Of a DNA stretch of 64,000 nucleotides, positions 14,545 through 22,922 are shown piece by piece. The translations under genes were made by a program, and so were the position numbers. Position 1 is the first letter of the stretch. Each line of letters opens with the position of its first letter. The stretch comes from Flavobacterium sp. 11 (lineage in GTDB: Bacteria > Bacteroidota > Bacteroidia > Flavobacteriales > Flavobacteriaceae), in the NCBI RefSeq assembly GCF_002754315.1, contig NZ_PEFE01000001.1, positions 2,542,001 to 2,606,000 of the forward strand, written 5' to 3'. The notes beneath the pieces are model-generated. The model searched no databases. It was given only the letters and a program-made list of their open reading frames with translations, and was not told the DNA's origin.

Positions 14545-16269
14545 TTAGGCTGTAATCGCTTTCTGTTTTCTGAAAATAGTCCATTGTAACAGCAACGAAA
14601 TAACAATCGTTAACATTGCTCCAATGAAATTAAGCCATAAATAACCCAGTTTTTCTTCTCCGCTTGGGAAAATATAAATAGCGTAATAGTAAATGATAAA
14701 AATAGTAATCTGACTTACTACGGCACTGTAAAAAATAGCTTTGGACTGTACCTTGTGTAAATAAAAACCAACCAGAAAGATTCCCAATACAGTTCCGTAA
14801 AATATGGATCCAATGATGTTTACCAATTGAATTAAATTTTCAAACAGCGTTCCAATACACGCAAAAAGTATTGCAATAACTCCCCACAATAAGGTAAAGA
14901 ATTTTGTAGCATACAGATAATGTCTTTCTGATTTTTCTTCTTTTACATTCCGTTTGTAAATATCAATTGCGGTTGTAGATGCCAATGCATTCAGTCCTGA
15001 AGCGGTAGAAGACATGGCAGCTGAAATGATAACGGCCAACAACAAACCAATAAGTCCTTTGGGTAAATAATTAAGGATAAAATGGAAAAACACATAATCT
15101 TTATCATTGGTTTCACTGTTGCTATCGGCTTTCAGGATTATTTCTTTAGCCCGATCTCTTAAATCTTTTTCTTTATTGGACAAAGCCACTAATTCTTTTC
15201 TAAGAATGGGATTGTCATAATCTTGATTGAGCTGATCAATATACAAAAGGTTAATTACTTTTTTATCTTCGGATAAGTCACCTAATTTTTTCTCCAAAGC
15301 ATTGTATTCACCTTTGTAAGCCGATTTTTCAATCATGGCTTTGTTGTTTGGATTAAAATTTAACGGAACAGGATTGAATTGGAAAAAAACAAAAACCATA
15401 ACTCCGGTCAATAAAATAAAGAACTGCATCGGTACTTTTAAAAGTCCGTTCATGATTAGTCCCATTTGACTTTCTCGAACTGATTTCCCTGATAGATAAC
15501 GCCCTACCTGCGATTGGTCAGTTCCAAAATAAGCCAATGCTAGGAAAAAACCTCCTGTGATTCCGCTCCAAAAAGTATATTTTTCCTCTGGGTCAAAAGA
15601 AAAATTGACAATATTCATTTTGTCATTTGCGCCAGCGATATGCAACGCACTGGTAAATGTCATGTCATTAGGTAAATAATGCAATATCAGAAAAAAGGTG
15701 ATTAGCATTCCCGACATAATCACAAACATTTGTTGTTTCTGAGTTACATTGACTGCTTTTGTTCCTCCCGAAAAGGTATAAATGATAACCAATACACCAA
15801 TAATAATATTCATGTACGTAAGATTCCAACCCAATATTGCTGACAAAATAATCGCTGGCGCATAAATGGTTAATCCGGTTCCTAAACCTCTTTGGAACAA
15901 GAAAAGAATGGCAGCAAGGGAACGGGTTTTTAAATCAAATCTTTTTTCGAGGTATTCATAAGCCGTATATACTTTGTATTTGTGGTATAAAGGGATAAAG
16001 GTGACGCAAATTACCACCATAGCAATTGGTAATCCAAAGTAGAATTGCACAAAACCCATTCCATCATGATAAGCTTGTCCTGGAGTGGAAAGAAATGTAA
16101 TTGCACTGGCTTGTGTTGCCATAACAGATAGCCCTACAATGTGCCAAGGTGTTTCATTACTACCCAGAATAAAATCTTCAACATTTTTACTTCCTTTAGT
16201 TTTCCAAGCACCGTAAATTACGATGAACAGTAAAGTAACTATGAGTATAACCCAATCAAATAATTGCAT
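14545..16269 (-). CDS. Sodium:solute symporter (SSS family)
   Basis: A 574-residue inner-membrane protein with about 13 hydrophobic segments. Family signatures include GSNETPWHIVGLSVMATQAS near residue 37-56, the GLPIAMVVICV segment and the SAAMSSTASGLNALASTTAI block near 420, which carries the Na-binding small-residue/Ser-Thr pattern of SSS transporters. A hydrophilic insert of about 90 residues (about 310-395) interrupts the membrane part, as in many Bacteroidota sugar or sialic-acid-type SSS proteins. Sodium-driven uptake of a sugar-like or carboxylate solute is likely. It is preceded after 3 bases by a 35-residue membrane protein and then by the PIG-L deacetylase. Confidence 0.92.
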   Translation of the reverse strand: MQLFDWVILIVTLLFIVIYGAWKTKGSKNVEDFILGSNETPWHIVGLSVMATQASAITFLSTPGQAYHDGMGFVQFYFGLPIAMVVICVTFIPLYHKYKVYTAYEYLEKRFDLKTRSLAAILFLFQRGLGTGLTIYAPAIILSAILGWNLTYMNIIIGVLVIIYTFSGGTKAVNVTQKQQMFVIMSGMLITFFLILHYLPNDMTFTSALHIAGANDKMNIVNFSFDPEEKYTFWSGITGGFFLALAYFGTDQSQVGRYLSGKSVRESQMGLIMNGLLKVPMQFFILLTGVMVFVFFQFNPVPLNFNPNNKAMIEKSAYKGEYNALEKKLGDLSEDKKVINLLYIDQLNQDYDNPILRKELVALSNKEKDLRDRAKEIILKADSNSETNDKDYVFFHFILNYLPKGLIGLLLAVIISAAMSSTASGLNALASTTAIDIYKRNVKEEKSERHYLYATKFFTLLWGVIAILFACIGTLFENLIQLVNIIGSIFYGTVLGIFLVGFYLHKVQSKAIFYSAVVSQITIFIIYYYAIYIFPSGEEKLGYLWLNFIGAMLTIVISLLLQWTIFRKQKAITA

Positions 16270-16272
16270 AAT

Positions 16273-16380
16273 TTAAGAGTATAATTTCATGATGAGACAA
16301 AAGATCAGGATGTATATTGCATTGGCTACAAGTACCCAGGTATAATTCTTCTTCCAGGTTTTTATTTTTTTTGTTTCCAT
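16273..16380 (-). CDS. 35-residue single-span membrane protein of the symporter operon
   Basis: A short frame with ATG at 16380 and TAA at 16273 lies in the only gap between the deacetylase and symporter genes. The product is METKKIKTWKKNYTWVLVAN followed by a hydrophobic helix AIYILIFCLIM and KLYS. A basic cytoplasmic N-terminus and a single membrane span are clear. Spacing is 11 bases from the upstream stop and 3 bases to the symporter ATG, so it is translated in the same operon. A role as a small accessory subunit of the symporter is inferred from position. Comparable tiny partners exist for other SSS-type transporters. Confidence 0.8.
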   Translation of the reverse strand: METKKIKTWKKNYTWVLVANAIYILIFCLIMKLYS

Positions 16381-16391
16381 TTTAGATTGGG

Positions 16392-18923
16392 TTAAGGCTT
16401 GATTTTTTGTGGAGGAATAGTTTCAGATGATTTTAGCGAAATGATATTGGAAATTAATTTATACGCACCGGTAACGCCTTCAGGCAATTCTCTAAAAAAG
16501 CTTAAGCCCGTATAAATATAGTGTCCTTTTCCGTAAGGAGCAATTAGTAAAGCCCCATTTTTTGGAGTTTCTCCTTTATCATTGGATGATAGAATAGGAG
16601 TGAAGGCTTTGTCATATTCGCTTGGGTAATACAATCCTTGCTCTTGTTTCCAACCTTGAAAATCTTTAGAAGTGATTTTGTTAGGAAAATTCAAAACGGG
16701 ATGGTTTGGCGCTAAAAATCGAACTTCGGCATCTTCCTCCGTTACACGGTCGCGGGACAGTTTTAATGGATAAGGTGCGATATTTTCGGTAATAAGATCA
16801 CCTGCAGTATTGTACTGAACTAGCATTGTTTTTCCACCTTTTACAAAGTCAAAAAGTATCGTTTGCTTATTTGCTAATGCTGTAACAGTATTGTAGGCAC
16901 GAACACCAGTCATCACGACATCAAAATTTTCTAATTTCTCAGGAGTTATTTCTTCAGGTTTAAGCAGTGTAACGGTATATCCCAACTGAGTCAAGCTGCT
17001 TGGAACTTCGTCTCCGGCACCCATAATATATGCAATTCTTTCTTCATTCGTTTTTAAATCTGTTTTGATGCATTTGGCTTCAGCTGATTTTAAAACTTGC
17101 TGTTTGGTGATGTGGTCATAATTAATGATGATTTGTTCTTTGTCAAATCGTTTATTGTCAATTATCGCCACGCTTTTGGCCACAGCTTCTTCAGATTTAT
17201 TTGGCGCAGTTACCTCAAAATAAACAACTTGTTCCGTTCCCTTTTTTTGGATGTTAAAAGGAATCGATTTTGGAGAAACACCCCAGTTTTGAGGCAGTTC
17301 AAGCTGTAAATTTCCTTTTACGGCATCTTTACCCGCTTTAATTTTTACACCTACATATTTAATTTTGGTATCTTTAAAAAGCAATACTTTGTCCAGAATT
17401 GAAGTGGTAACTTCAGGAACGATGTCCAGATAATTATACACTTCACCTTTTACATCGTCATTGTATTTATAAACTACAGTTCGCTCAAATGGGATTTCGA
17501 TTCCGTTGATTTGAACGTTAAATACCACTTTAGCTTCCCGAATAATATCTGGAATTCCTATATTTTGTTGCTGATTTACGGCATACATTCCCACGGTTCC
17601 GTTTTCTCTTAACCAATACGGTTGTGTGTAGTTAATTGATTCGGGTAACTTTAAATCTAAGTTGATGTTGTTTAGAACATTATTTTTTAATTCGCGGTTT
17701 TGAGGTGTGCTTATTTGTTCGGGTAAAGTGGTCACACTCACTAATTGTATTGGAGCTGAACTTCGGTTAATGGCTTCAAGTTTCAGTTTTATAGTGCTAC
17801 CAGGAGTCGCTTCCTGATTTTGGGCTACGGCTTCAAGATACAAACCGGAACAGGCTGCTATAATTTCTTTTATGGCTGCGGATTTTAGTGGTGCCCAATG
17901 ATTTTCATCCAAAGCTTTCATCATAGCATAGGCTTTCGCCAAATTTGGAATACTTGCCGAAGGATTATTGTGGTTGAATTCAGCTGCAATCGTTGTCAAT
18001 AATTCTCCTATGGCTTTTCCTCCTTTTACTCGGTTCCAAGAGGTGTCAATTCCTTCAAAAAGAGATTTTTTTTCTTTTAAAGCATCTCCATTTATAAACT
18101 CTAAATATTCTGTTTCTTCACCACGCGCTCCTGTGCTTCCAAAACCTTGCGATTGATGACGGCTGCGGCTTAATGCTGCTATTTCCTGATTTGATTTTCC
18201 TAATCCGGCATAATAAACTCCAGTTTGCAGGGCAATTAAATTCTTTTTATCGGCAGCATTAAATTTTTCGATAGTTCCATAAAACCACCAAGAAGTATTA
18301 AAAAACTGGCGTTTGGTTTGCCAAGGTTTTACAAATTGTAATTGTTCCGGAAAAATAGTTGGATCGTTGGCTAGTTCAAAGCTTTCAACACTCAACATTG
18401 CCGATGAAGTATGATGACCGTGTGTAGTTCCTGGAGATCGATGATCAAACCTGTTGACAATTACATCGGGTTGAAATTTTCGGATGGCCCAAATAACGTC
18501 TGCCAATACTTTTTCTTTATCCCAAATCGCTAATGTTTCTGTTGGGTTTTTCGAAAATCCAAAATCATTGGCACGAGAAAAAAATTGTTCTCCTCCATCA
18601 ATTTTTCTAGCTTCGATAAGTTCTTGGGTTCTTATTACACCTAATAATTCCCGCAATTGTGTGCCTATTAAGTTTTGTCCACCATCACCACGTGTCAAAG
18701 ACAAATATCCTGTTCTGGCTTTTTGCTCATTGGACAAATAAGAAATTAATCGGGTATTTTCATCATCAGGATGTGCTGCTATATAAAGTACCGAACCAAG
18801 AAAATTAAGCTTTTGGATTTGATTGTAAATTTCAACAGAATTTGGTTTTTGGGGTTGTTGCGCAATTGTTATTTGGCAACATAAAAGAAAGGTTAGAATA
18901 GCTGATACGTATTTTTTTTGCAT
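16392..18923 (-). CDS. Large secreted PIG-L family deacetylase
   Basis: The 843-residue protein has a signal peptide (KKYVSAILTFLLCCQITIAQ) and an N-terminal PIG-L/LmbE domain (about residues 40-260). The zinc motif AAHPDDENTRLISYL starts near residue 48 and the other metal ligand block is HRSPGTTHGHHTSSAML near 162-178. The GDGGQNLIG strand is typical of the family. PIG-L enzymes remove acetyl groups from N-acetylglucosamine derivatives. The following 550 residues look like beta-rich and a late glutamine-amidotransferase-like region (ENFDVVMTGVRAYN, then YGKGHYIYTGLSFFREL). Co-transcription with a sodium:solute symporter suggests deacetylation of an amino sugar followed by uptake of the product; this pairing is inferred. 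Confidence 0.88.
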   Translation of the reverse strand: MQKKYVSAILTFLLCCQITIAQQPQKPNSVEIYNQIQKLNFLGSVLYIAAHPDDENTRLISYLSNEQKARTGYLSLTRGDGGQNLIGTQLRELLGVIRTQELIEARKIDGGEQFFSRANDFGFSKNPTETLAIWDKEKVLADVIWAIRKFQPDVIVNRFDHRSPGTTHGHHTSSAMLSVESFELANDPTIFPEQLQFVKPWQTKRQFFNTSWWFYGTIEKFNAADKKNLIALQTGVYYAGLGKSNQEIAALSRSRHQSQGFGSTGARGEETEYLEFINGDALKEKKSLFEGIDTSWNRVKGGKAIGELLTTIAAEFNHNNPSASIPNLAKAYAMMKALDENHWAPLKSAAIKEIIAACSGLYLEAVAQNQEATPGSTIKLKLEAINRSSAPIQLVSVTTLPEQISTPQNRELKNNVLNNINLDLKLPESINYTQPYWLRENGTVGMYAVNQQQNIGIPDIIREAKVVFNVQINGIEIPFERTVVYKYNDDVKGEVYNYLDIVPEVTTSILDKVLLFKDTKIKYVGVKIKAGKDAVKGNLQLELPQNWGVSPKSIPFNIQKKGTEQVVYFEVTAPNKSEEAVAKSVAIIDNKRFDKEQIIINYDHITKQQVLKSAEAKCIKTDLKTNEERIAYIMGAGDEVPSSLTQLGYTVTLLKPEEITPEKLENFDVVMTGVRAYNTVTALANKQTILFDFVKGGKTMLVQYNTAGDLITENIAPYPLKLSRDRVTEEDAEVRFLAPNHPVLNFPNKITSKDFQGWKQEQGLYYPSEYDKAFTPILSSNDKGETPKNGALLIAPYGKGHYIYTGLSFFRELPEGVTGAYKLISNIISLKSSETIPPQKIKP

Positions 18924-19010
18924 TTTTTAAAATTTAATTTGCAGTAACTTCAAATGTAGGAATTAAATAATTTCTTCTGAAATGTTTTGGGTTTTCTTTA
19001 ATAATAAAAA

Positions 19011-19049
19011 AAAAGAGAGAAAAACCCATTTAGGTTCCCTCTCTCTTTT
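19011..19049 (-). terminator. Intrinsic terminator after secreted paralog 2
   Basis: AAAAGAGAG (19011-19019) pairs with CTCTCTTTT (19041-19049) with an inner ACC/GGT pairing; on the minus strand it follows the stop at 19064 and runs into a long T tract. Confidence 0.8.
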
Positions 19050-19063
19050 AAATAAAATTGTGA

Positions 19064-19612
19064 TTAATCTCTATCACGTCCATTTCCATTACCACGACCA
19101 TTTCCATGTCCGTTTCCATGTCCATTTCCGTTATTTCGGTTATCATGTTTTTTATATTCTCTTCGGTCATCATTATCATATCTTCTATGATTATCATTTC
19201 CTCTTTGGTTTACATATACTCTGCGGTTATTGTTATATCCTATATTTCTTTGTTCTCTTCCATGATATCCTCTGTAATATTTTACTTTATGACTTTTGAA
19301 ATGGTTGTAAGGTCTTGAACCATGATAATCGTTTAATACTACTTTGTATCCACCATATAAATCATAGTTTCTATATTGGTTTGGTAGGTATCTTGAACGT
19401 ATCCATCTTCCTCCACCAAAATAAATAAACTGTGTGGCTCTTACGTCATAATAAGCTTCTACATCTGGTAAATAATAATATTCTGCTTCTGCATATCCTA
19501 CCGGTCCCCAAGATGGAGCTGTGCCTATGTTTAAACTTACTGAGACTTGTGCATGTATAGTACTTGATGCAAAAAGGATAATTCCTACGGCGATTAGTTT
19601 TAATGTTCTCAT
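19064..19612 (-). CDS. Secreted Gly/Asn/Arg/His-tailed protein, paralog 2
   Basis: The 182-residue protein has a signal peptide (MRTLKLIAVGIILFASSTIHAQ). A folded region of about 110 residues follows, with VSLNIGTAPSWGPVGYAEAE, the YYLPDVEAYYDVRATQFIYF segment and the NDYHGSRPYNHFKSHKVKYY block. The last 50 residues are low-complexity Asn, Gly, Arg and His. It is the tandem paralog of the gene at 19792-20304, nearly identical through the folded part but with a different tail. No function is known; the tail suggests polyanion, metal or cell-wall contact. A sigma-54-like promoter lies about 70 bases upstream. Confidence 0.85.
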   Translation of the reverse strand: MRTLKLIAVGIILFASSTIHAQVSVSLNIGTAPSWGPVGYAEAEYYYLPDVEAYYDVRATQFIYFGGGRWIRSRYLPNQYRNYDLYGGYKVVLNDYHGSRPYNHFKSHKVKYYRGYHGREQRNIGYNNNRRVYVNQRGNDNHRRYDNDDRREYKKHDNRNNGNGHGNGHGNGRGNGNGRDRD

Positions 19613-19681
19613 TTTTTCAAATATTTAATTAGTAATAATTTTTTTATAATAGCTCGTTATTACGATGCTTTTTGAATAAAA

Positions 19682-19697
19682 CCAACAACTGTGCCAA
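19682..19697 (-). promoter_or_regulatory. Sigma-54-like promoter for secreted paralog 2
   Basis: On the minus strand the sequence TTGGCACAGTTGTTGG matches the -24 box (TGGCAC) exactly and the -12 box as TTGG instead of TTGC, at the right spacing. It lies 70 bases from the ATG. The same element at the same distance precedes paralog 1. Confidence 0.55.
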
Positions 19698-19740
19698 AAC
19701 GAAAAAGTTAACATTTAATTAAGGATTAACGTGCTAAAAA

Positions 19741-19770
19741 AAAGAGAGCCTCATTGCTGAGACTCTCTTT
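19741..19770 (-). terminator. Intrinsic terminator after secreted paralog 1
   Basis: AAAGAGAG (19741-19748) pairs with CTCTCTTT (19763-19770); an inner CTCA/TGAG stem extends it. On the minus strand it follows the stop at 19792 and is followed by T-rich DNA. Confidence 0.85.
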
Positions 19771-19791
19771 ATTAATGATATGAAATCAGGA

Positions 19792-20304
19792 TTAATGTTT
19801 TCCATTTCCATTTCCATTATTTCCTTTTCCACCTTTGTTCCCGTTTCCGTTCCCATTATTTCCGTTTCCGTTATTCCCTTTATTCCCGTTACTTTGGTAT
19901 ACTTTGTTATTATTCCCACGATTAGAACCGATAGATTTTTGTGGTTTACCTTTGTATCCTTTGTAATATTTTACTTTATGGGTATTAAAGTTACTGTATG
20001 GTCTTGAACCATGATAATCGTTTAAGACTACTTTGTAACCATTGTACAAGTTATAGTTTCTGTATTGATTAGGTAGATTTCTGGAACGAATCCATTTTCC
20101 TCCACCAAAATAAATAAACTGTGTGGCTCTGATATCATAATAAGCTTGAATATCCGGTAAATAATAATAATCTACAGCTGAGTAACCAGCGGGACCCCAT
20201 GCTGGTGGAGTACCTATATTTACATTTACTGAAACTTGTGCTTGCATCGTATTTGCGGATGCAAAAAGTATAATTCCTGCGATGATTAATTTTAATGTTT
20301 TCAT
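19792..20304 (-). CDS. Secreted Gly/Asn/Lys-tailed protein, paralog 1
   Basis: The 170-residue protein has a signal peptide (MKTLKLIIAGIILFASANTM, then QAQ). The folded region (VNIGTPPAWGPAGYSAVD, the YYLPDIQAYYDIRATQFIYF segment and NQYRNYNLYNGYKVVLNDYH) is very similar to the downstream paralog, showing a tandem duplication. The last 45 residues are a Gly-Asn-Lys repeat (units of NGNG and NKGN), whereas the paralog uses Arg and His. Each copy has its own promoter-like element and terminator, so they are separate transcripts. Function unknown; an envelope-stress or surface role is conceivable. Confidence 0.85.
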   Translation of the reverse strand: MKTLKLIIAGIILFASANTMQAQVSVNVNIGTPPAWGPAGYSAVDYYYLPDIQAYYDIRATQFIYFGGGKWIRSRNLPNQYRNYNLYNGYKVVLNDYHGSRPYSNFNTHKVKYYKGYKGKPQKSIGSNRGNNNKVYQSNGNKGNNGNGNNGNGNGNKGGKGNNGNGNGKH

Positions 20305-20373
20305 TTTTCAAAATTTTAATTAGTAATTAATAGATAGTAATTTTTAGTTACTATTTTATCTCTTTATGATAAA

Positions 20374-20390
20374 GCCAACAATTGTGCCAA
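20374..20390 (-). promoter_or_regulatory. Sigma-54-like promoter for secreted paralog 1
   Basis: The minus strand reads TTGGCACAATTGTTGGC: a perfect -24 TGGCAC box and a TTGG -12 box, 71 bases from the ATG. Conservation of position and sequence with 19682-19697, within otherwise diverged leaders, supports function. Confidence 0.55.
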
Positions 20391-20433
20391 TATCATATAT
20401 TTAACATTTTATTGTGTTATTTTACTTCATAAA

Positions 20434-20461
20434 AAAAGGAAACGAAGGCTCGTTTCCTTTT
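20434..20461 (-). terminator. Intrinsic terminator after the 105-residue protein gene
   Basis: AAAAGGAAACGA (20434-20445) pairs with TCGTTTCCTTTT (20450-20461) around loop AGGC; the gene stop is 20 bases upstream on the minus strand. Confidence 0.9.
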
Positions 20462-20480
20462 TCTACAGTTATAAATTTAT

Positions 20481-20798
20481 TTACAATAAAAGGATCAATA
20501 AAAGGATAACTATTATAATTGCACCTACAGATAAGTATACACCATTTCCTGTAGATTTTAATTCGGCTTTAATGGCACGTACTTCTTTTCTTAATTCTTT
20601 TTTCTCTGAAGAATTCAAAGAAGATTTATCCATTGCTTTTATTTCGTCAAGACGATTAAGCAATACTTTAACTTCAGCAGGAACTTCTTTAGGGTTGTTT
20701 GAAACCGAAGTTGGATTTTTTTCTGCAGCTAACATTTGAGTTGGAACAACACTTAATGATAATACCATCATCATTAAATAAAAGGTGACTTTTTTCAT
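20481..20798 (-). CDS. Hypothetical exported protein with C-terminal membrane anchor, 105 aa
   Basis: The protein has a signal peptide (KKVTFYLMMMVLSLSVVPTQ, ending near MLAAE), a short charged helical region LLNRLDEIKAMDKSSLNSSE and KKELRKEVRAIKAELKST that probably forms a coiled coil, and a C-terminal hydrophobic helix (GAIIIVILLLILLL) that ends the chain. The final hydrophobic segment would anchor it in the inner membrane with the helix facing the periplasm. I recall such short proteins in Flavobacterium but no function. It is transcribed alone, with its own terminator. Confidence 0.8.
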   Translation of the reverse strand: MKKVTFYLMMMVLSLSVVPTQMLAAEKNPTSVSNNPKEVPAEVKVLLNRLDEIKAMDKSSLNSSEKKELRKEVRAIKAELKSTGNGVYLSVGAIIIVILLLILLL

Positions 20799-20989
20799 TT
20801 CTTTTAGAGTTTTAGTTATTAATTTATTATAATATAAAAGTAAGTAAAATTAACAGATGTAATCTTATATAATTATGATATTAAATTATATAATTTACAC
20901 TATTAGATTATTTTTTTTACTTTAATGTTTTTAAAATTAGGCCTTTAAATTGGTTTTATCCAAAATTAAGATTGCCGGATTCACGTTTG

Positions 20990-22810
20990 TTATTTGAAAA
21001 TAACCGTACGTGGCTTGCCTAATTCAAAATCCTGAAAGCCAAAATCAGTGGTTTCAAAAGAGTTGGTTTTGAAAATATTTTCACCATTACCCGGTATGGA
21101 CGGATAGTACGAAAGTGAAATTTGGAAAGAGCTAAATACTAAAAAATCATTGTTTATTATTAATCCAATCCCAATTTTGGAATATGCTTTATTTTCCAAT
21201 AATCCTTTTTCAGGATTTCCCAGCATAGCAATTGAATAGTTAAAATAGGGGTTTAATCGAAATCCCCAAAGATTCCATGGTGCATAGGCTTGAGTTTGCA
21301 ACGTTAGGATTGCTTTTTCGGTTCCATAATTAGCACTATTAAATCCTTGAATCCCGTAATTTTCATTAATATTAAGTTGGTCACCAATAACATTTACGCG
21401 ATTGGAACCAATAATTAATTGAGGTTTAACAAATTGTCGCAATTTCCATTTCCCAATACTCATCAAATTAGTAAAGTAATTAGCTTGAAAAGAAAAAGCA
21501 TTCTGTTTCGTGTTTGATTTTTCAAAAAAAGTACCCAGCTCAAAATTAGCACTAAGAAATCCCCATTTGTAAAAATTTCCAAAAGCTGCCCGAGCGCCTA
21601 AATAGTAACGTCCTTGATTGTTTTTATGTTGATAGCCCGAAGTTATTCCAAATATTTTTCCAATGGGTACATCTTCTATAATTCCATTCTTGAAAATGTA
21701 GCTGTCTTGAACGAACTTTCGGGAGGTGATTCCAATTCCGATAAGCGAAAATTTTTCATCAGAATAAAAATCATTGGGATCGTAATCAATTGTTGGACTC
21801 TCCAGATATTTCACATTCAAAAACCGACCGGCAACTACTAAATTTGTAGTTCTGTCACTCTCCGTATTACTTTTAAAAATCCTAAAGGCACGACCAAACC
21901 ATACATCCTGTGAGTTGTATTTGAAATTTTGGTAAGCAAAAGCGGCATTACTATCAGGAAGTGTGTCTTTTCTAAACTGTTTGTCAAAATAGATTCCGCC
22001 AGCCCATTTAGTAAATGGAGAATAAAATAGGCGTTCAATATTGATACTTTTACCATAATAATCGTCGAAATCTATACGATAATTTACAGTGGTTTTAATG
22101 AATGTATTTTTGAAATTCGGAATCGTGTAGGCTACGCGATAAGCATTTTTTCCGTCACTGAATCTGTTTCTGAATTCATTATTAAATTCATGACCGGAAC
22201 CCAGAATGTTTCTGTCGTTCAGTTCAAAACTGCTTCTGGAACTTGATATGGAACCTTTTGGAATTATACTCCAAGAATCTAAAACCCGAATGTAAATATC
22301 TACGGAATCCTTATTGTTTTGAATCAATTGCGGGGTTACATCCACACGGCTGATATAGCGTTGTGTTCGTATTAAACGCTCAGATTCTTTTACCAATAAG
22401 GAATCTAAAGGCTTGTTTTTTTTGATAAGCAATAAATTCTTAATAGCAAGTCTGTTCGTTTTAATGTGAATTCTGTTTCCGGTTCGCTCAGCCCAATTTC
22501 TAGCTTTTTTTGTAGTGTCAATCTCGGAATAGCCAAATGGATCTAAAGTGACAATATTGATGTTCCGGATAATTTTCCCTTCAAAGTTTTTGAATTTTTT
22601 CGGAACTATTTTTTTCTTTTTGGTTTTTACATTAACAGGTCTGAAAACTAATCTATGTAGAAGTTTGGTAAATTTATTTTTCTTGGAATAGGTCTGGATT
22701 TGTTTATACATCCCTGAAGAATCTTTTTCCTTTTTGTCTACTTGAGAAAAAGAAATCTGATAGCAGCAGAAAATCAAAATAATTAGAACCAGTCTTTGTT
22801 TTTTAAACAT
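20990..22810 (-). CDS. BamA/TamA-like outer-membrane barrel protein, 606 aa
   Basis: The protein has a signal peptide (MFKKQRLVLIILIFCCYQIS, ending FSQ). Residues about 75-185 look like POTRA-type units (FEGKIIRNINIVTLDPFGYS, then KNLLLIKKNKPLDS, RTQRYISRVDVTPQ and DSVDIYIRVLDSWS), followed by a beta-rich part of about 400 residues with repeated aromatic strands and the ends GSGHEFNNEF and FSSFQISLSYYPSIPG. This matches Omp85-superfamily proteins, of the group usually labelled hypothetical or BamA/TamA-like in Flavobacteriaceae. It may help insert or translocate an envelope protein. It is not BamA itself: it is shorter and lacks the full POTRA set. Confidence 0.75.
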   Translation of the reverse strand: MFKKQRLVLIILIFCCYQISFSQVDKKEKDSSGMYKQIQTYSKKNKFTKLLHRLVFRPVNVKTKKKKIVPKKFKNFEGKIIRNINIVTLDPFGYSEIDTTKKARNWAERTGNRIHIKTNRLAIKNLLLIKKNKPLDSLLVKESERLIRTQRYISRVDVTPQLIQNNKDSVDIYIRVLDSWSIIPKGSISSSRSSFELNDRNILGSGHEFNNEFRNRFSDGKNAYRVAYTIPNFKNTFIKTTVNYRIDFDDYYGKSINIERLFYSPFTKWAGGIYFDKQFRKDTLPDSNAAFAYQNFKYNSQDVWFGRAFRIFKSNTESDRTTNLVVAGRFLNVKYLESPTIDYDPNDFYSDEKFSLIGIGITSRKFVQDSYIFKNGIIEDVPIGKIFGITSGYQHKNNQGRYYLGARAAFGNFYKWGFLSANFELGTFFEKSNTKQNAFSFQANYFTNLMSIGKWKLRQFVKPQLIIGSNRVNVIGDQLNINENYGIQGFNSANYGTEKAILTLQTQAYAPWNLWGFRLNPYFNYSIAMLGNPEKGLLENKAYSKIGIGLIINNDFLVFSSFQISLSYYPSIPGNGENIFKTNSFETTDFGFQDFELGKPRTVIFK

Positions 22811-22922
22811 GATAAAAAAATAATTTTAAACATTGTTAACGAAACAAAAGAAAAAATCTTTTAGTATGAGTTCGAATTAACAAAATTCAGAATTTGAATA
22901 GTCGAATATACTATTTTAGAAA

